A stretch of DNA of 64,000 nt from CAMDHY01 sp046156265 (lineage in GTDB: Bacteria > Pseudomonadota > Alphaproteobacteria > Rhizobiales > Segnochrobactraceae), in contig NZ_JAWDIR010000043.1 of assembly GCF_046156265.1 (NCBI RefSeq), positions 1 to 64,000 on the forward strand, given 5' to 3'. Of the stretch, positions 50,463 through 59,509 are shown one piece after another (within the stretch, counting starts at the first letter, position 1; every line of letters begins with the position of its first letter). The position numbers were made by a program, and so were the translations under genes. The notes beneath the pieces were generated by a model, which ran no database searches, was not told the DNA's origin, and saw nothing but the letters and a program-made list of their open reading frames with translations.

Positions 50463-51122
50463 TCAAGGCAACGGCGTCATGGCGCCGATCTCGATCACCG
50501 GCCCTCCGGCAGCGTCTGCGTCGGCCCGGTCGTGCGTCACCAGCATGGCGGGAACTCCCCGCTCGCGCACGAGACCGAACACCAGCGTCCGGACGGCCTG
50601 CCTCCGGTCGGCGTCGAGGCGCGAGAACGGCTCGTCGAGCAACAGTGCCTCCGGGCGCGACAGCAGGGTTCGCGCCAACGCGACGCGCGCCTGCTCGCCA
50701 CCGGAGAGGGTCGCCGGGTCGCGGTCGAAGCAGCCCTCCAGGCCGACTTCACGCAGCGCTTCTTCTGCCGTGCGACGGCGAAGGGCGCGGCCGCACACGT
50801 CGGCCACGAGGCCGAACAGCAGGTTCCCGCCGACCGAGAGATGCGGATAGAGCAGGGCGTCCTGAAACAGGAGGCCGATGCGCCGCTGTTCCGGCCTGAG
50901 GCCGGACAGGTCCCGCCCGTTGAGGACGACACGGCCGGTCGCGGCGAAGGCTGGGTCGAGAAAGCCGGCGACCAGCGCGAGCAAGGTCGACTTGCCCGAG
51001 CCGGAGGGCCCCATGACGGTGAGGACCTCGCCGGGGCGGACGTGCGCATCGACGGCGAGCAGGTGCCGTTGGCCGTGGCGGATGGCGATCGTATCGAGCC
51101 GCAGCCCCGTTCCGTCGTTCAT
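50463..51122 (-). CDS. ynjD: ABC transporter ATP-binding protein (YnjD-like)
   Basis: A 219-residue ATPase with Walker A (GPSGSGKST), Q-loop (LLFQDALLYPHLS), signature (LSGGEQAR), Walker B (ALLLDEPFS) and H-loop (LVTHDRAD). Its short length and partners identify the YnjBCD-type system, an uncharacterised importer. Its ATG overlaps the permease stop by four bases. Confidence 0.88.
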   Translation of the reverse strand: MNDGTGLRLDTIAIRHGQRHLLAVDAHVRPGEVLTVMGPSGSGKSTLLALVAGFLDPAFAATGRVVLNGRDLSGLRPEQRRIGLLFQDALLYPHLSVGGNLLFGLVADVCGRALRRRTAEEALREVGLEGCFDRDPATLSGGEQARVALARTLLSRPEALLLDEPFSRLDADRRQAVRTLVFGLVRERGVPAMLVTHDRADADAAGGPVIEIGAMTPLP

Positions 51123-52903
51123 CCGGGCCTCATGGCGCGGCGATTGCGGGCGAGAAGGGCCGGCACGAGGCTCGCGAGCGCGAACGCTAGGAACGGCAAG
51201 GCGGTCTGCAGCAGCGCATAGGCCCCGATCGTCCGGTTGTTGCCGCCCGAGGCGAGCGCCACGGCTTCGGTGGTGATCGTCGGCAATCGGCCGGCGCCAA
51301 TCAACAGGGTCGGCAGATAGAGGCCGACGGACGTCGCGAAGCCGATGGCGACGGCGATCAGGATCGGCCCCGTCAGCATTCGCACGCGGACCCGGAGGAA
51401 GGTTGCGACACGGGCGTGGCCGAGGCTCGCTGCCATGCGCTCATAGCGCGGGTCGAGGGCGAACCACGGGTCGGCCAGCGCAAGCGCTACGTAGGGGGCG
51501 ACGAAGACGAGGTGGGCGGCGGTCAGGAGCCACAGCGACGGCGACAGCCCGACCGACAGGATCAGAACCTGCAGGCCGAACACGAAGGAGACCTGCGGCA
51601 CGATCAGCGGCACATAGAGGAGGCCGGCGATCGCCGGCTGCAACCGCACGCGGTCGCTTGACCTCCCGCCACCGGCCGAGCGGCGACGGCCCTCGAGCAG
51701 GGCGACGACGGCGAGGCAAGCGACAGCGGCGGCCGCCGCCGCGACGATGAGGGTCGTCGTCATCGCCCCGGCGGTGCCCGCCAGCGCGCGCTGCCACGTC
51801 GAGAGCTCCAAGCTCGACGGCAGGACCGCCGGGAAGCTCCAGAGGCCGGAGACCGACCACAGTGCCAGCATGGCGAGGCCGGCGAAAACGGCGACGCCGG
51901 CGACCATCACGCCGATCGGCGCCACCGCCCGCAGCGCGGCATCGGACTGGAAGCGCCACCCACCCGCAGCGAGCGTCCGGCAGAGTCCGTGGCCGATCCG
52001 CTCGAGGCCGATCCAGGCGGCGAGGACGACGAGGGTCACGCCCACCTGCAGGATCGCCCCCGCCGAGGCGAGAAAGCGCACCGTCAGGTCGGGGTCGCCC
52101 GCCCATTCCACCACCCGCACGGCGAGCGGCGCGGGCATCGACGGCCCGAGGATCAGGGCGACGTCGACGACCGACGAGGCATAGGCGGCGACGGCCAGCA
52201 CCGGCAGGCGAATCTGCCGGTAGACCGCCGGCCAGACGCCGAGAGCGAAGCCGGCGATGCGGCCGTAGCCGAGTGACCGGGCGAGCTGCAGTCGGCGCGC
52301 ACCGTCGGCCTGCGGCAGCGCCGCGAAGACGACGAGGAGGAGGAACGGGATCTCCTTGACGACGAGCCCGGCCATCATCGCGAGGCCGAGCGGGTCACCG
52401 ATGACGAGGAGGTCTGGCGGTAGCGTCTCCCCCGAGGCTTGCGCGGCGAAGCGGAAGAGCAGCCCCGAGGGCGCGATCAGGAAGGCGAAGCCGAAGGCGG
52501 CGGCCGCGTGCGGCACCGCGAGCAGCGGCCCGAGCCCGTGGCGCGCCAGCGCGAAGGCGCGGGTTCCGGCGAAGGCGGCAACGAACAGCACGACGCTGCC
52601 GAGCGAGAACGCCGTCGTCACCAGTCCGGCCGCGACGGAGAGCGCGAGCGAGCCGGCGATGCCCGGCTCGGCCAAGAGGCGTCGGAACGGCTCCAGCGAC
52701 GGATCGGTGCCGCCCAGCGCCGGCAGGTAGCCGAAGGCCGGCAGGGCCGCGCCAGCGAGGCCGACCGCGACCGGCATCGCCAGGAGGACGGCGATCGCCC
52801 AGGGCACCAGTGCCGCCGACCGCGCCGGACCGGGCGAAAGGAGGCGGACCGCCGGGCCTGGGCCTGTGGACGGCGCTGGCGTGGCGGCAGGGGTGGTCGG
52901 CAC
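51119..52903 (-). CDS. ynjC: ABC transporter permease, fused two-domain (YnjC-like)
   Basis: A 594-residue permease made of two homologous transmembrane domains, as in YnjC and ThiP. EAA-like loops occur in ARRLQLARSLGYGRIAGFALGVWPAVYRQIRLPVL and YERMAASLGHARVATFLRVRVRMLTGPIL. No ATG is available; GTG 52903, 24 bases past the binding protein stop, is the best start. The fold implies an importer with one periplasmic binding protein. Confidence 0.87.
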   Translation of the reverse strand: MPTTPAATPAPSTGPGPAVRLLSPGPARSAALVPWAIAVLLAMPVAVGLAGAALPAFGYLPALGGTDPSLEPFRRLLAEPGIAGSLALSVAAGLVTTAFSLGSVVLFVAAFAGTRAFALARHGLGPLLAVPHAAAAFGFAFLIAPSGLLFRFAAQASGETLPPDLLVIGDPLGLAMMAGLVVKEIPFLLLVVFAALPQADGARRLQLARSLGYGRIAGFALGVWPAVYRQIRLPVLAVAAYASSVVDVALILGPSMPAPLAVRVVEWAGDPDLTVRFLASAGAILQVGVTLVVLAAWIGLERIGHGLCRTLAAGGWRFQSDAALRAVAPIGVMVAGVAVFAGLAMLALWSVSGLWSFPAVLPSSLELSTWQRALAGTAGAMTTTLIVAAAAAAVACLAVVALLEGRRRSAGGGRSSDRVRLQPAIAGLLYVPLIVPQVSFVFGLQVLILSVGLSPSLWLLTAAHLVFVAPYVALALADPWFALDPRYERMAASLGHARVATFLRVRVRMLTGPILIAVAIGFATSVGLYLPTLLIGAGRLPTITTEAVALASGGNNRTIGAYALLQTALPFLAFALASLVPALLARNRRAMRPG

Positions 52904-52926
52904 GGGCGTGCGGCGGGGCAGGGCGG

Positions 52927-54165
52927 TCAGCTGCCGTAGCGCGCCCGCCACTCCGTCTCGATGCGCGTCATCCACGACGCATCCGGCTCCGCCAGCACCG
53001 GGCCGAGCTCTGAGGGCGGCAGCGTGGCGACGCCGCGGTCCACGGCCGCGAAGGCGGCGCGCTCGTCCGGTGCCAGCCTGTCCATCGCCAGCACGGTGGG
53101 ATCGCCCCACACGGCCGGGTTCTCCTTGCGCAGCTGCGCCTCCGGCGAGATCAGGAAGTCGGCCACCACCATCGCGCCGGCCTTGTTGGCGGCGTTGTAG
53201 GGGATGGCGACGAAGTGCGTGTTGCCGAGCGTGCCGCCGGAGAACACGAACGACCTGACGGTGTCCGGCAGCTCGCCGGTGGCGATCGCCGCCGAGGCTT
53301 CGGCCGGATTGAAGGCGAAGATGATGCCGAGCTCGCCGTCGGCGAGCATCTGCTTCATCTGCGGGTAGGACTTCGGGAAGTCGCGCCCCTGCCGCCACAG
53401 CAACGGCTGGATCTCGTCGAGCCAGGCCCACAGCGGCGCGGTGACCTCCATGAACGTCGTTTCGTCGACAGAGCTGGAGAGGATCTCGGGATCCGCGATC
53501 GTCTCGATCAGCACCTGCTTCAGGAAGCTCGAGCCGGTGAAGTCCGGCGGCGCCGGATAGGTGAAGCGGCCGGGATTGGCCTTCGCCCACGCGAGCAGCT
53601 CGGTCGCGGACTTCGGCATCGCCGCGATGTCGCCGGTGCGCGCGGTGTCGGCAAAGAAGACGAGCTTCGCACCGCCCCAGGGGGATTCCTGACCGTCGGT
53701 CGGGACGGTGAAATCGACGGTGACGCTCGGGTTGTCGGTATCGACATAGCGCCAGTTCGGCAGCCTGGTCGCAAAGCCCGGCGTCAGCAGCAGGCCCCGG
53801 TCCTTCATCGAGGCGAAGTTCTCGCCGTTGATCCAGATGAGGTCGACGGCGCCGCCGGCGTCGCGGCCCGCCGCCTTCTCCGCCACCACGGTCGCGACGG
53901 CGTCCGCCGTGTCGGCGAGCTTGACGTGGCTGAGGGTGACGCCGAAGCGCGCCTCGGTCTGGCTGCCGACCCAGGCGATGTAGTCGTTGACCGACTGCGA
54001 GCCACCCCAGGCGTGGAAGTAGACATGCTGGCCCTGCGCGGCCGCGAGCACTGCCGGCCAGTCCGCCGGGTCCGGGTCGGCCGCCGTGACGGGGCCGATG
54101 ATCCCGGCGATGAGCAGCGAGGATGCGGCGAGAGCAACGGCACGCCTTCCGATCGATCCGAACAT
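52927..54165 (-). CDS. ynjB: ABC transporter substrate-binding protein (YnjB-like)
   Basis: A 412-residue periplasmic protein with a signal peptide ending GPVTAAD. Typical YnjB stretches are HVYFHAWGGSQSVNDYIAWVGSQTEARFGVTLSHVKLADTADAVATVVAEKAAG, DLIWINGENFASMKDRGLL and EIQPLLWRQGRDFPKSYPQMKQMLADGELGIIFAFNPAEASAAIATGELPDTVRSFVFSGGTLGNTHFVAIPYNA. The ligand of this family is not known. GGAAGG lies upstream of ATG 54165. Confidence 0.9.
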   Translation of the reverse strand: MFGSIGRRAVALAASSLLIAGIIGPVTAADPDPADWPAVLAAAQGQHVYFHAWGGSQSVNDYIAWVGSQTEARFGVTLSHVKLADTADAVATVVAEKAAGRDAGGAVDLIWINGENFASMKDRGLLLTPGFATRLPNWRYVDTDNPSVTVDFTVPTDGQESPWGGAKLVFFADTARTGDIAAMPKSATELLAWAKANPGRFTYPAPPDFTGSSFLKQVLIETIADPEILSSSVDETTFMEVTAPLWAWLDEIQPLLWRQGRDFPKSYPQMKQMLADGELGIIFAFNPAEASAAIATGELPDTVRSFVFSGGTLGNTHFVAIPYNAANKAGAMVVADFLISPEAQLRKENPAVWGDPTVLAMDRLAPDERAAFAAVDRGVATLPPSELGPVLAEPDASWMTRIETEWRARYGS

Positions 54166-54188
54166 CACGGTTCCTTCCTCGGGCGCCG

Positions 54189-55319
54189 TCACGGACGCCC
54201 GGCGCCGTAGCGCCGGACGAAGCGACGGTCGCTCCAGTCCTTCCAGTGCCAGACCCACCGGCCGCTCACCGACAGCCCGAACTTGTCGGCGACCGCCCGG
54301 CCGTCGGCCGTCGAGATCAGGGCGAGCCAATGGCGCTGCGGCCGGTAGCGGCGAAGCCGTCCGCCCGTCGCCGCCCGCCTGAGATTGTGGGCGAGCACCG
54401 GCCCCTGACGCACGGCGAAGACGCCGGCCTTCGACACGCGGCCCGGAGGCGAGGCGACATCGCCGGCGGCGAATACCGACGGATGCGATAGGGAGCGGAG
54501 TGTCGCGTCGACGCGCACGAAGCCGTGCTCGTCGAGAGCGAGGCCGGTCTCCCGAAGCCATTTCGGTGCCGTGGCGTTGGTGGCCCAGACGACCTCGTCG
54601 GCCAGCAGGCTGTGACCATCGGCGTCGACGAGGGCTCCGTCGCGGAAGGCGGCAACCTCGAACGACAGCTCCACGTCGATGCCCCGGCGGCGCAGGGTGG
54701 CGTCGATCAGGCGGCGCGTCCGCGCGCTCCGTCCCGGCAGCAGCTCCGGAGACGCCGCCACCAGCGTGATCTGTACCGCCGCGCCGTCGCCAGCCGGCAT
54801 CTTGGCGAGGCGATGCTGCAGCCCCAGGGCGAGCTCGACGCCGGCCGGGCCGGCCCCCACGACGGCGAGCCGGAGCGGACGCGAGGCAGCAGCGACGCGC
54901 TCCCGCAGCGCCTCCAGCGCGACGAGGAAGTCCGGGATCGGCTTCACCGCCAGCCCGACGGCGCCGGGCCGGCTCGGGGTGGAGCCGAGGTTGAGAGACA
55001 GGATGTCGTAGGCGAGGGTCCGGCCGTCGGCGGTGCGAACGGTCTTCGCGTCGGGGTCGATCCGCTCGACGGCAGCGGCTTCGAAGCGCACCGCGGCGCC
55101 CCGCGCCGCCGCCATCCGGCAGAGCGCGGCGAGGTCGATGCCGATCGCATCGAGCGGGTAGAGACCGGCGACGTGGCCCGGCAGCATGCCCGAATACGGC
55201 GCCGTCGCCTCGCGCGACACGAGGGTGAGGTCGATGCCGGCCGGCGGCGTCAGGCCGAAGCGGCGGACGACCTCGATGTGACTGTGCCCTCCGCCCACGA
55301 GCAGCATCCTCGTCCTCAT
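54189..55319 (-). CDS. FAD-dependent oxidoreductase (NDH-2/SQR-like)
   Basis: A 376-residue two-dinucleotide-binding flavoprotein. It has LLVGGGHSHIEVVRRFGL (FAD), SLNLGSTPSRPG, VVGAGPAGVELALGL (NAD) and VFAAGDVASPPGRVSKAGVFAVRQGPVLAHNL. The GGGHSHIEV and PYSGMLPGHVAGLY phrases match the group that is fused to selenophosphate synthetase (SelD) in some organisms; here it stands alone. It precedes ynjB by 23 bases and should be cotranscribed. Its electron acceptor and role are unknown. Confidence 0.87.
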   Translation of the reverse strand: MRTRMLLVGGGHSHIEVVRRFGLTPPAGIDLTLVSREATAPYSGMLPGHVAGLYPLDAIGIDLAALCRMAAARGAAVRFEAAAVERIDPDAKTVRTADGRTLAYDILSLNLGSTPSRPGAVGLAVKPIPDFLVALEALRERVAAASRPLRLAVVGAGPAGVELALGLQHRLAKMPAGDGAAVQITLVAASPELLPGRSARTRRLIDATLRRRGIDVELSFEVAAFRDGALVDADGHSLLADEVVWATNATAPKWLRETGLALDEHGFVRVDATLRSLSHPSVFAAGDVASPPGRVSKAGVFAVRQGPVLAHNLRRAATGGRLRRYRPQRHWLALISTADGRAVADKFGLSVSGRWVWHWKDWSDRRFVRRYGAGRP

Positions 55320-55371
55320 GCCGGCACCCGCCGCCACGTCCCGACACCATACGCCCGTGCGCCGGCCGGGA

Positions 55372-56013
55372 TCACCGAGACGGCCGCGCGGCCGCCACCG
55401 GAGCGTCGCCGCCCGCGGCGAGCGGTGCACCCGCGCCGCTGTGCAGGGAAGCCAACTGATTCTCCGCCAGCACCTCGAGTGTGTGTCGCTCGACCGGCAG
55501 GCGGGACATGACGCGGATGGCGACGATTGTCCCCATCACCGAGGTCGCGAGCCGGCTCGCCTCCACGTCGGCCGTGATCGAACCGTCCGCCTGGCCGCGG
55601 CGGATCGCAACCAGCAGCGCGGCCTCGACGTCGCGGAGCGCCGCCGCGACGTCCGCGCCGATGTCGACGTCGTGCGCCGCCACCTCGACGGCGGAGTTGA
55701 CCAGGAAGCAGCCATCGCTGCTCGACGCCGACAGCTCGACCACCGAGCGCAGGAACGTCTCGATTGCGGCCAGCGGCTGCGGGCTCGTTTCCAGCGCCGC
55801 GATGCGCCGCCGGGTCGAGAGGTCGAGATAGCGCTGCAGGGCGCTGCGAAAGAGCGATTTCTTGTCGCCGAAGGCGTTGTAGAGGCTGGCGGTCGTCAGA
55901 CCCGTCGCCTGTTCGAGATCGCGCACCGACGTCGCCTTGTAGCCACGGGTCCAGAAGCGCTGGACCACCCTGTCCAGCACTTCGGTTTCGTCGAAGCTCT
56001 TGTTACGTCCCAT
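55372..56013 (-). CDS. TetR/AcrR-family regulator
   Basis: A 213-residue TetR regulator. The N-terminal helix-turn-helix is in DETEVLDRVVQRFWTRGYKATSVRDLEQATGLTTASLYNAFGDKKSLFRSALQRYL, the YkgF/NemR-like type with SLYNAFGDK. The C-terminal ligand domain has CFLVNSAVEVAAHDVDI. ATG 56013 (MGRNKSF) is the family start. It is divergent from the disulfide oxidoreductase gene, with a likely operator in the gap. Confidence 0.88.
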   Translation of the reverse strand: MGRNKSFDETEVLDRVVQRFWTRGYKATSVRDLEQATGLTTASLYNAFGDKKSLFRSALQRYLDLSTRRRIAALETSPQPLAAIETFLRSVVELSASSSDGCFLVNSAVEVAAHDVDIGADVAAALRDVEAALLVAIRRGQADGSITADVEASRLATSVMGTIVAIRVMSRLPVERHTLEVLAENQLASLHSGAGAPLAAGGDAPVAAARPSR

Positions 56014-56068
56014 CTCCGGACAATCCCGTGGCGACCTCATCGTCGACGCCGCTGCCGACAGGCCATTG

Positions 56069-56084
56069 TTATTCTAGAACGAGT
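56069..56084. promoter_or_regulatory. Probable TetR operator (TTCTAGAA core)
   Basis: In the 134-base divergent gap the palindrome TTCTAGAA (56072-56079) sits in TTATTCTAGAACGAG. TetR sites of this SLYNAF group often carry TAGAACG half-sites. Confidence 0.45.
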
Positions 56085-56147
56085 GCTGCAAAATCCAAGC
56101 TCCAGATGCGGATGTCTCTGCGGCGTGGGGCGAGCCGGAAGATCGGG

Positions 56148-57584
56148 ATGGGCGGCGAGCGGAAGTGTGACGTCTGCATCATCGGCGCCGGCTCGGCTGG
56201 TCTGTCCGTCGCCGCCGGCGTCGCGCAGCTCGGGCTCTCGACGGTGCTGGTCGAGGCCGGCCGCATGGGGGGCGACTGCCTCAACACCGGCTGCGTGCCG
56301 TCGAAGGCGCTGCTGGCGGCGGCCAAGCTGATGCACGCGCATCGCCACCCGACGCTCGCCGGCGTGCCGCCGCACGCCTTCGTCACCGACCGCGCCGCCG
56401 TCAACGCCCACATCCGCGGTACCATCGCGACGATCGCACCGCACGATTCCGTCGAGCGCTTCGAGGGCCTCGGCGTCCACGTCATCAAGGCCCATGCCCG
56501 CTTCCTGGACGGCGGACGGCTGCAGGCCGGCGGGGAGATCATCGCGGCGAAGACCTTCGTCGTCGCCACCGGCTCGATGCCGGCGATTCCGTCGATCCCC
56601 GGCCTCGATCCCGCCCGCGTGCTCACCAACGAGACGATCTTCTATCTCGACGTCGTCCCGGAGCATCTCGTCGTCATCGGCGGCGGGCCGATCGGCATCG
56701 AGATGGCACAGGCGCACCGGCGCCTCGGCAGCCGCGTCACCGTCGTCGAGACGAACACCATCCTGCCGAAGGACGAGCCGGAGCTCGTCGAGGTCGTTCG
56801 GCGGACCCTGGTGGGGGAGGGGATCGACATCCTGGAACACGCCCAGGTCGCGTCGCTCGCGCACGAAGCTGACGGGACGTCCGTCGCGGTCGCGATCGGC
56901 GGCGGCAGTGAACGTAGCCTCGCGGCCTCGCACGTCCTCGTCGCGACAGGACGCAAGGCGACGGTCGAGGGCCTCGATCTCGACAAGGCCGGCGTCGCCT
57001 ACGGCCCCAAGGGCATCACGGTCGATGCGCGCCTTCGCACCAGCAACCGGCGCGTCTACGCCATCGGCGACGCCGCCGGCGGGCCCCAGTTCACCCACAT
57101 CGCCGGCTATCACGCCGGCATCGTGGTGCGGAACATCGCTTTCCGTCTGCCGGCGCGTGTCGACTACCGGGCGCTGCCGTGGGTGACCTACACCGACCCG
57201 GAACTCGCTCATGTCGGGCTGACGCTCGCCGAGGCCCGGGCCCGTTACGGCGACGCCGCACAGTCGCTGATGCTGCCGTTTACCGGGCTCGACCGTGCCG
57301 TCGCCGAGCGGCGGACCGAAGGCCTGATCAAGGTGGTCGCCGAAAAGGGAGGCCGGGTGCTCGGCTGCTCGATCGTCGGGCCGGGCGCCGGCGAACTGAT
57401 CGGTCTCTGGGGGCTCGCGATCGACCGGCGCCTGAAGCTGCGCCACCTCGCCGGGCTCGTGCTGCCCTATCCGACCTATTCGGAGATCGGCAAGCAGGCG
57501 GCCGGCGCGTGGTACAAGCCGTCGCTGTTCAGCGACCGGACCCGCTGGCTGGTCCGGTGGCTGGCCAAGCTGCCGGCCCTCTGA
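56148..57584 (+). CDS. Pyridine nucleotide-disulfide oxidoreductase (MerA/LpdA-like)
   Basis: A 478-residue class I disulfide oxidoreductase. It has the FAD motif CIIGAGSAGLSVAAG, the redox disulfide GGDCLNTGCVPSKALL, the NAD motif VIGGGPIGIEMAQAHRRLG, the second FAD motif RRVYAIGDAAGG and a dimer interface region (VTYTDPELAHVGLT). The usual catalytic His-x4-Glu pair near the C-terminus is not seen: the matching stretch reads LVLPYPTYSEIGK, as in the MerA-like proteins beside TVP38 genes. ATG 56148 follows GGAAG; ATG 56106 and 56112 are alternatives. Confidence 0.88.
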   Translation: MGGERKCDVCIIGAGSAGLSVAAGVAQLGLSTVLVEAGRMGGDCLNTGCVPSKALLAAAKLMHAHRHPTLAGVPPHAFVTDRAAVNAHIRGTIATIAPHDSVERFEGLGVHVIKAHARFLDGGRLQAGGEIIAAKTFVVATGSMPAIPSIPGLDPARVLTNETIFYLDVVPEHLVVIGGGPIGIEMAQAHRRLGSRVTVVETNTILPKDEPELVEVVRRTLVGEGIDILEHAQVASLAHEADGTSVAVAIGGGSERSLAASHVLVATGRKATVEGLDLDKAGVAYGPKGITVDARLRTSNRRVYAIGDAAGGPQFTHIAGYHAGIVVRNIAFRLPARVDYRALPWVTYTDPELAHVGLTLAEARARYGDAAQSLMLPFTGLDRAVAERRTEGLIKVVAEKGGRVLGCSIVGPGAGELIGLWGLAIDRRLKLRHLAGLVLPYPTYSEIGKQAAGAWYKPSLFSDRTRWLVRWLAKLPAL

Positions 57585-57601
57585 CCCGAAGGCGAAGGGC
57601 G

Positions 57602-58288
57602 ATGGGCAAGCGCGGCTGGATCGTCCTCATCGTGCTGGTGGCTGCGGCGGTCGCCGCCCACCTGTCGGGCGTGACTGACGTCCTCAGCCTCGAGAGCGTC
57701 AAGGAGCGCCGCAAGGACCTCCTCGCCCTCGTCGCGGCCCATCCCGTCATCGCGCCGATCGCCTTCGTCTTCGTCTATGTCCTCATCGTCTCGCTGTCGC
57801 TGCCAGTCGCCGTGGTCGCGACACTGCTCGGCGGCTTCCTGTTCGGCCCCGCGCTGGGCACGCTCCTCGTCGTCGTCGCGGGAACAGCGGGGGCGACCGT
57901 CGTCTTCCTCGTCGCCCGCACCGCCTTCGGCGAGGGCCTGCGGCGCAAGGCCGGGCCGCTCTATGAGCGGGTGGCGGCGGGCATGCGGGAGAATGCCTTC
58001 GAGTACCTGCTGTTCCTGCGCATCGTGCCGCTGTTCCCGTTCTTCCTCGTCAACATCCTGCCGGCGCTGTTCGACGTGCGGCTGCGCACCTTCGTGCTCG
58101 CGACGCTGGTCGGGATCATCCCGGGCACCTTCGTCTACGCGAACCTCGGCCGCGAGCTCGGCACCATTTCGAGCGTCGGTGACCTCTTTTCGATGAAGAT
58201 GTTCCTCGCCTTCCTGCTTCTGGGCATCGTCGCCCTCATCCCTGCCGGCTACCGGGCGTGGAAGCGGCGCAAGGCCGGCGGCGGCTAA
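57602..58288 (+). CDS. TVP38/TMEM64 family (DedA-like) membrane protein
   Basis: A 228-residue membrane protein with about five helices and the SNARE-associated-domain pattern LPVAVVATLLGGFLFGPALGTLLVVVAGTAGATVVFLVARTAFGEGLRRKAG, then FEYLLFLRIVPLFPFFLVNILPALFDVRLRTFVLATLVGIIPGTFVYANLG. It follows the oxidoreductase by 17 bases, a pair seen in many bacteria; lipid flippase or detoxification roles have been proposed for relatives. Confidence 0.9.
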   Translation: MGKRGWIVLIVLVAAAVAAHLSGVTDVLSLESVKERRKDLLALVAAHPVIAPIAFVFVYVLIVSLSLPVAVVATLLGGFLFGPALGTLLVVVAGTAGATVVFLVARTAFGEGLRRKAGPLYERVAAGMRENAFEYLLFLRIVPLFPFFLVNILPALFDVRLRTFVLATLVGIIPGTFVYANLGRELGTISSVGDLFSMKMFLAFLLLGIVALIPAGYRAWKRRKAGGG

Positions 58289-58308
58289 CGGGCGGCTGGG
58301 CGCGCGCA

Positions 58309-58932
58309 ATGTTCGACCGTCACCTCCTGCCCCTCCAGCGCCGGCTGCTGCACCCGCTCGCCCGGCGCATTGCCGCGGCCGGCGTCACGGCCGATGCCGT
58401 CAGCCTGGTTGGCTTCGGCCTCGGCCTCGGCGGCGTGGCACTCATCGCGATGGGACAGTTCGGCCTCGCCCTTGGCCTCATCCTAGCCAACCGTCTGCTC
58501 GACGGTCTCGATGGCGAAATCGCCCGCCTCAACGGTCCGACCGACCGCGGCGCTTTCCTGGATCTCTCGCTCGACTTCGTCTTCTACGCCCTCGTGCCGC
58601 TGGGCTTCGCGATCCACGACCCCGCGGAGAACGGCCTCGCCGCCGCGGCCCTCGTCGTCTCCTTCGTCGGGACAGGCAGCAGCTTCCTCGCCTTCGCCGC
58701 CATCGCCGAGCGGCGCGGCCTGATGTCGACGGCATTCCCGCAGAAGGGCCTCTACTATCTCGGCGGCCTCGCCGAGGGCGCCGAGACGATCCTCGTCTTC
58801 GTGCTGATGTGCCTGCTGCCCGACCATTTTCCGACGATTGCGTGGGCCTTTGCGGCGCTCTGCGCCGTCGGCACCGTGCTGCGCTGGCGCTGGGGCTACG
58901 TCACCTTCACCGACGAGGGCCGCGGAGAGTAG
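58309..58932 (+). CDS. ynjF: CDP-alcohol phosphatidyltransferase (YnjF-like)
   Basis: A 207-residue membrane enzyme with the CDP-alcohol transferase motif D-G-x2-A-R-x8-G-x3-D-x3-D in LDGLDGEIARLNGPTDRGAFLDLSLD. It should transfer a phosphoalcohol from a CDP donor, but the acceptor is unknown. It starts 20 bases after the TVP38 gene. Its presence near YnjBCD matches the ynjF position in the Escherichia coli ynj region. Confidence 0.87.
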   Translation: MFDRHLLPLQRRLLHPLARRIAAAGVTADAVSLVGFGLGLGGVALIAMGQFGLALGLILANRLLDGLDGEIARLNGPTDRGAFLDLSLDFVFYALVPLGFAIHDPAENGLAAAALVVSFVGTGSSFLAFAAIAERRGLMSTAFPQKGLYYLGGLAEGAETILVFVLMCLLPDHFPTIAWAFAALCAVGTVLRWRWGYVTFTDEGRGE

Positions 58933-58954
58933 CGCTGCCCGCCGCGCGCATCCG

Positions 58955-59473
58955 TCAGGCGAAAGGCAGTTCGAAGCTGAGAAGCCCCGCCCAGATCACG
59001 AACAGCATCAGCCCCGCCCCGATGGCGAACGCCCCGACGGCACCGCTGACGCCGAGGCGACCGCAGCGTACCGCCAGCACGGCCGCCCAGATGGCGATCG
59101 GGTAGTAGAGCAGCGACGCGGTCACCAGGCCCGGCGAGTAGCTGTCGACGTAGATCGTCGTCACGAGGTGGAAGACGAAGTTCCAGAACAGGTTGCCGCT
59201 CGCCCAGCCGAGGAAGACGAACGCCGAGAGCGACGAGCGGCTGCGGCTCGCCCACAGGGTGAGCGACAGCAGGATGATCATGAAGGCCGCGTTGTTGAGC
59301 AGAAAGCCCTGATCGGTCATGCGGCTGTGCAGGTGCTGGCCCATCCAGCCGGTGAAGCCGGCGAAGTACTCCTCGGGAATGTGGATCGCGTAGGCGAGAG
59401 GCAGCGCCCAGATGAAGCGGTGGAACTGCAGGAAGACGGAGACTGGCGCAGTCGTGGTGGCAGTCCGGCCCAT
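58955..59473 (-). CDS. HXXEE-domain membrane protein
   Basis: A 172-residue membrane protein with the H-x-x-E-E motif (AIHIPEEYFAGFTGWM) and about five helices. The motif family is described as putative hydrolases or metal-binding membrane proteins of unknown role. It is convergent with the CDP-alcohol transferase gene. Confidence 0.8.
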   Translation of the reverse strand: MGRTATTTAPVSVFLQFHRFIWALPLAYAIHIPEEYFAGFTGWMGQHLHSRMTDQGFLLNNAAFMIILLSLTLWASRSRSSLSAFVFLGWASGNLFWNFVFHLVTTIYVDSYSPGLVTASLLYYPIAIWAAVLAVRCGRLGVSGAVGAFAIGAGLMLFVIWAGLLSFELPFA

Positions 59474-59509
59474 ACCTTCCCCTCGCTGTCACTCGTCGCG
59501 CCGAGGTGC

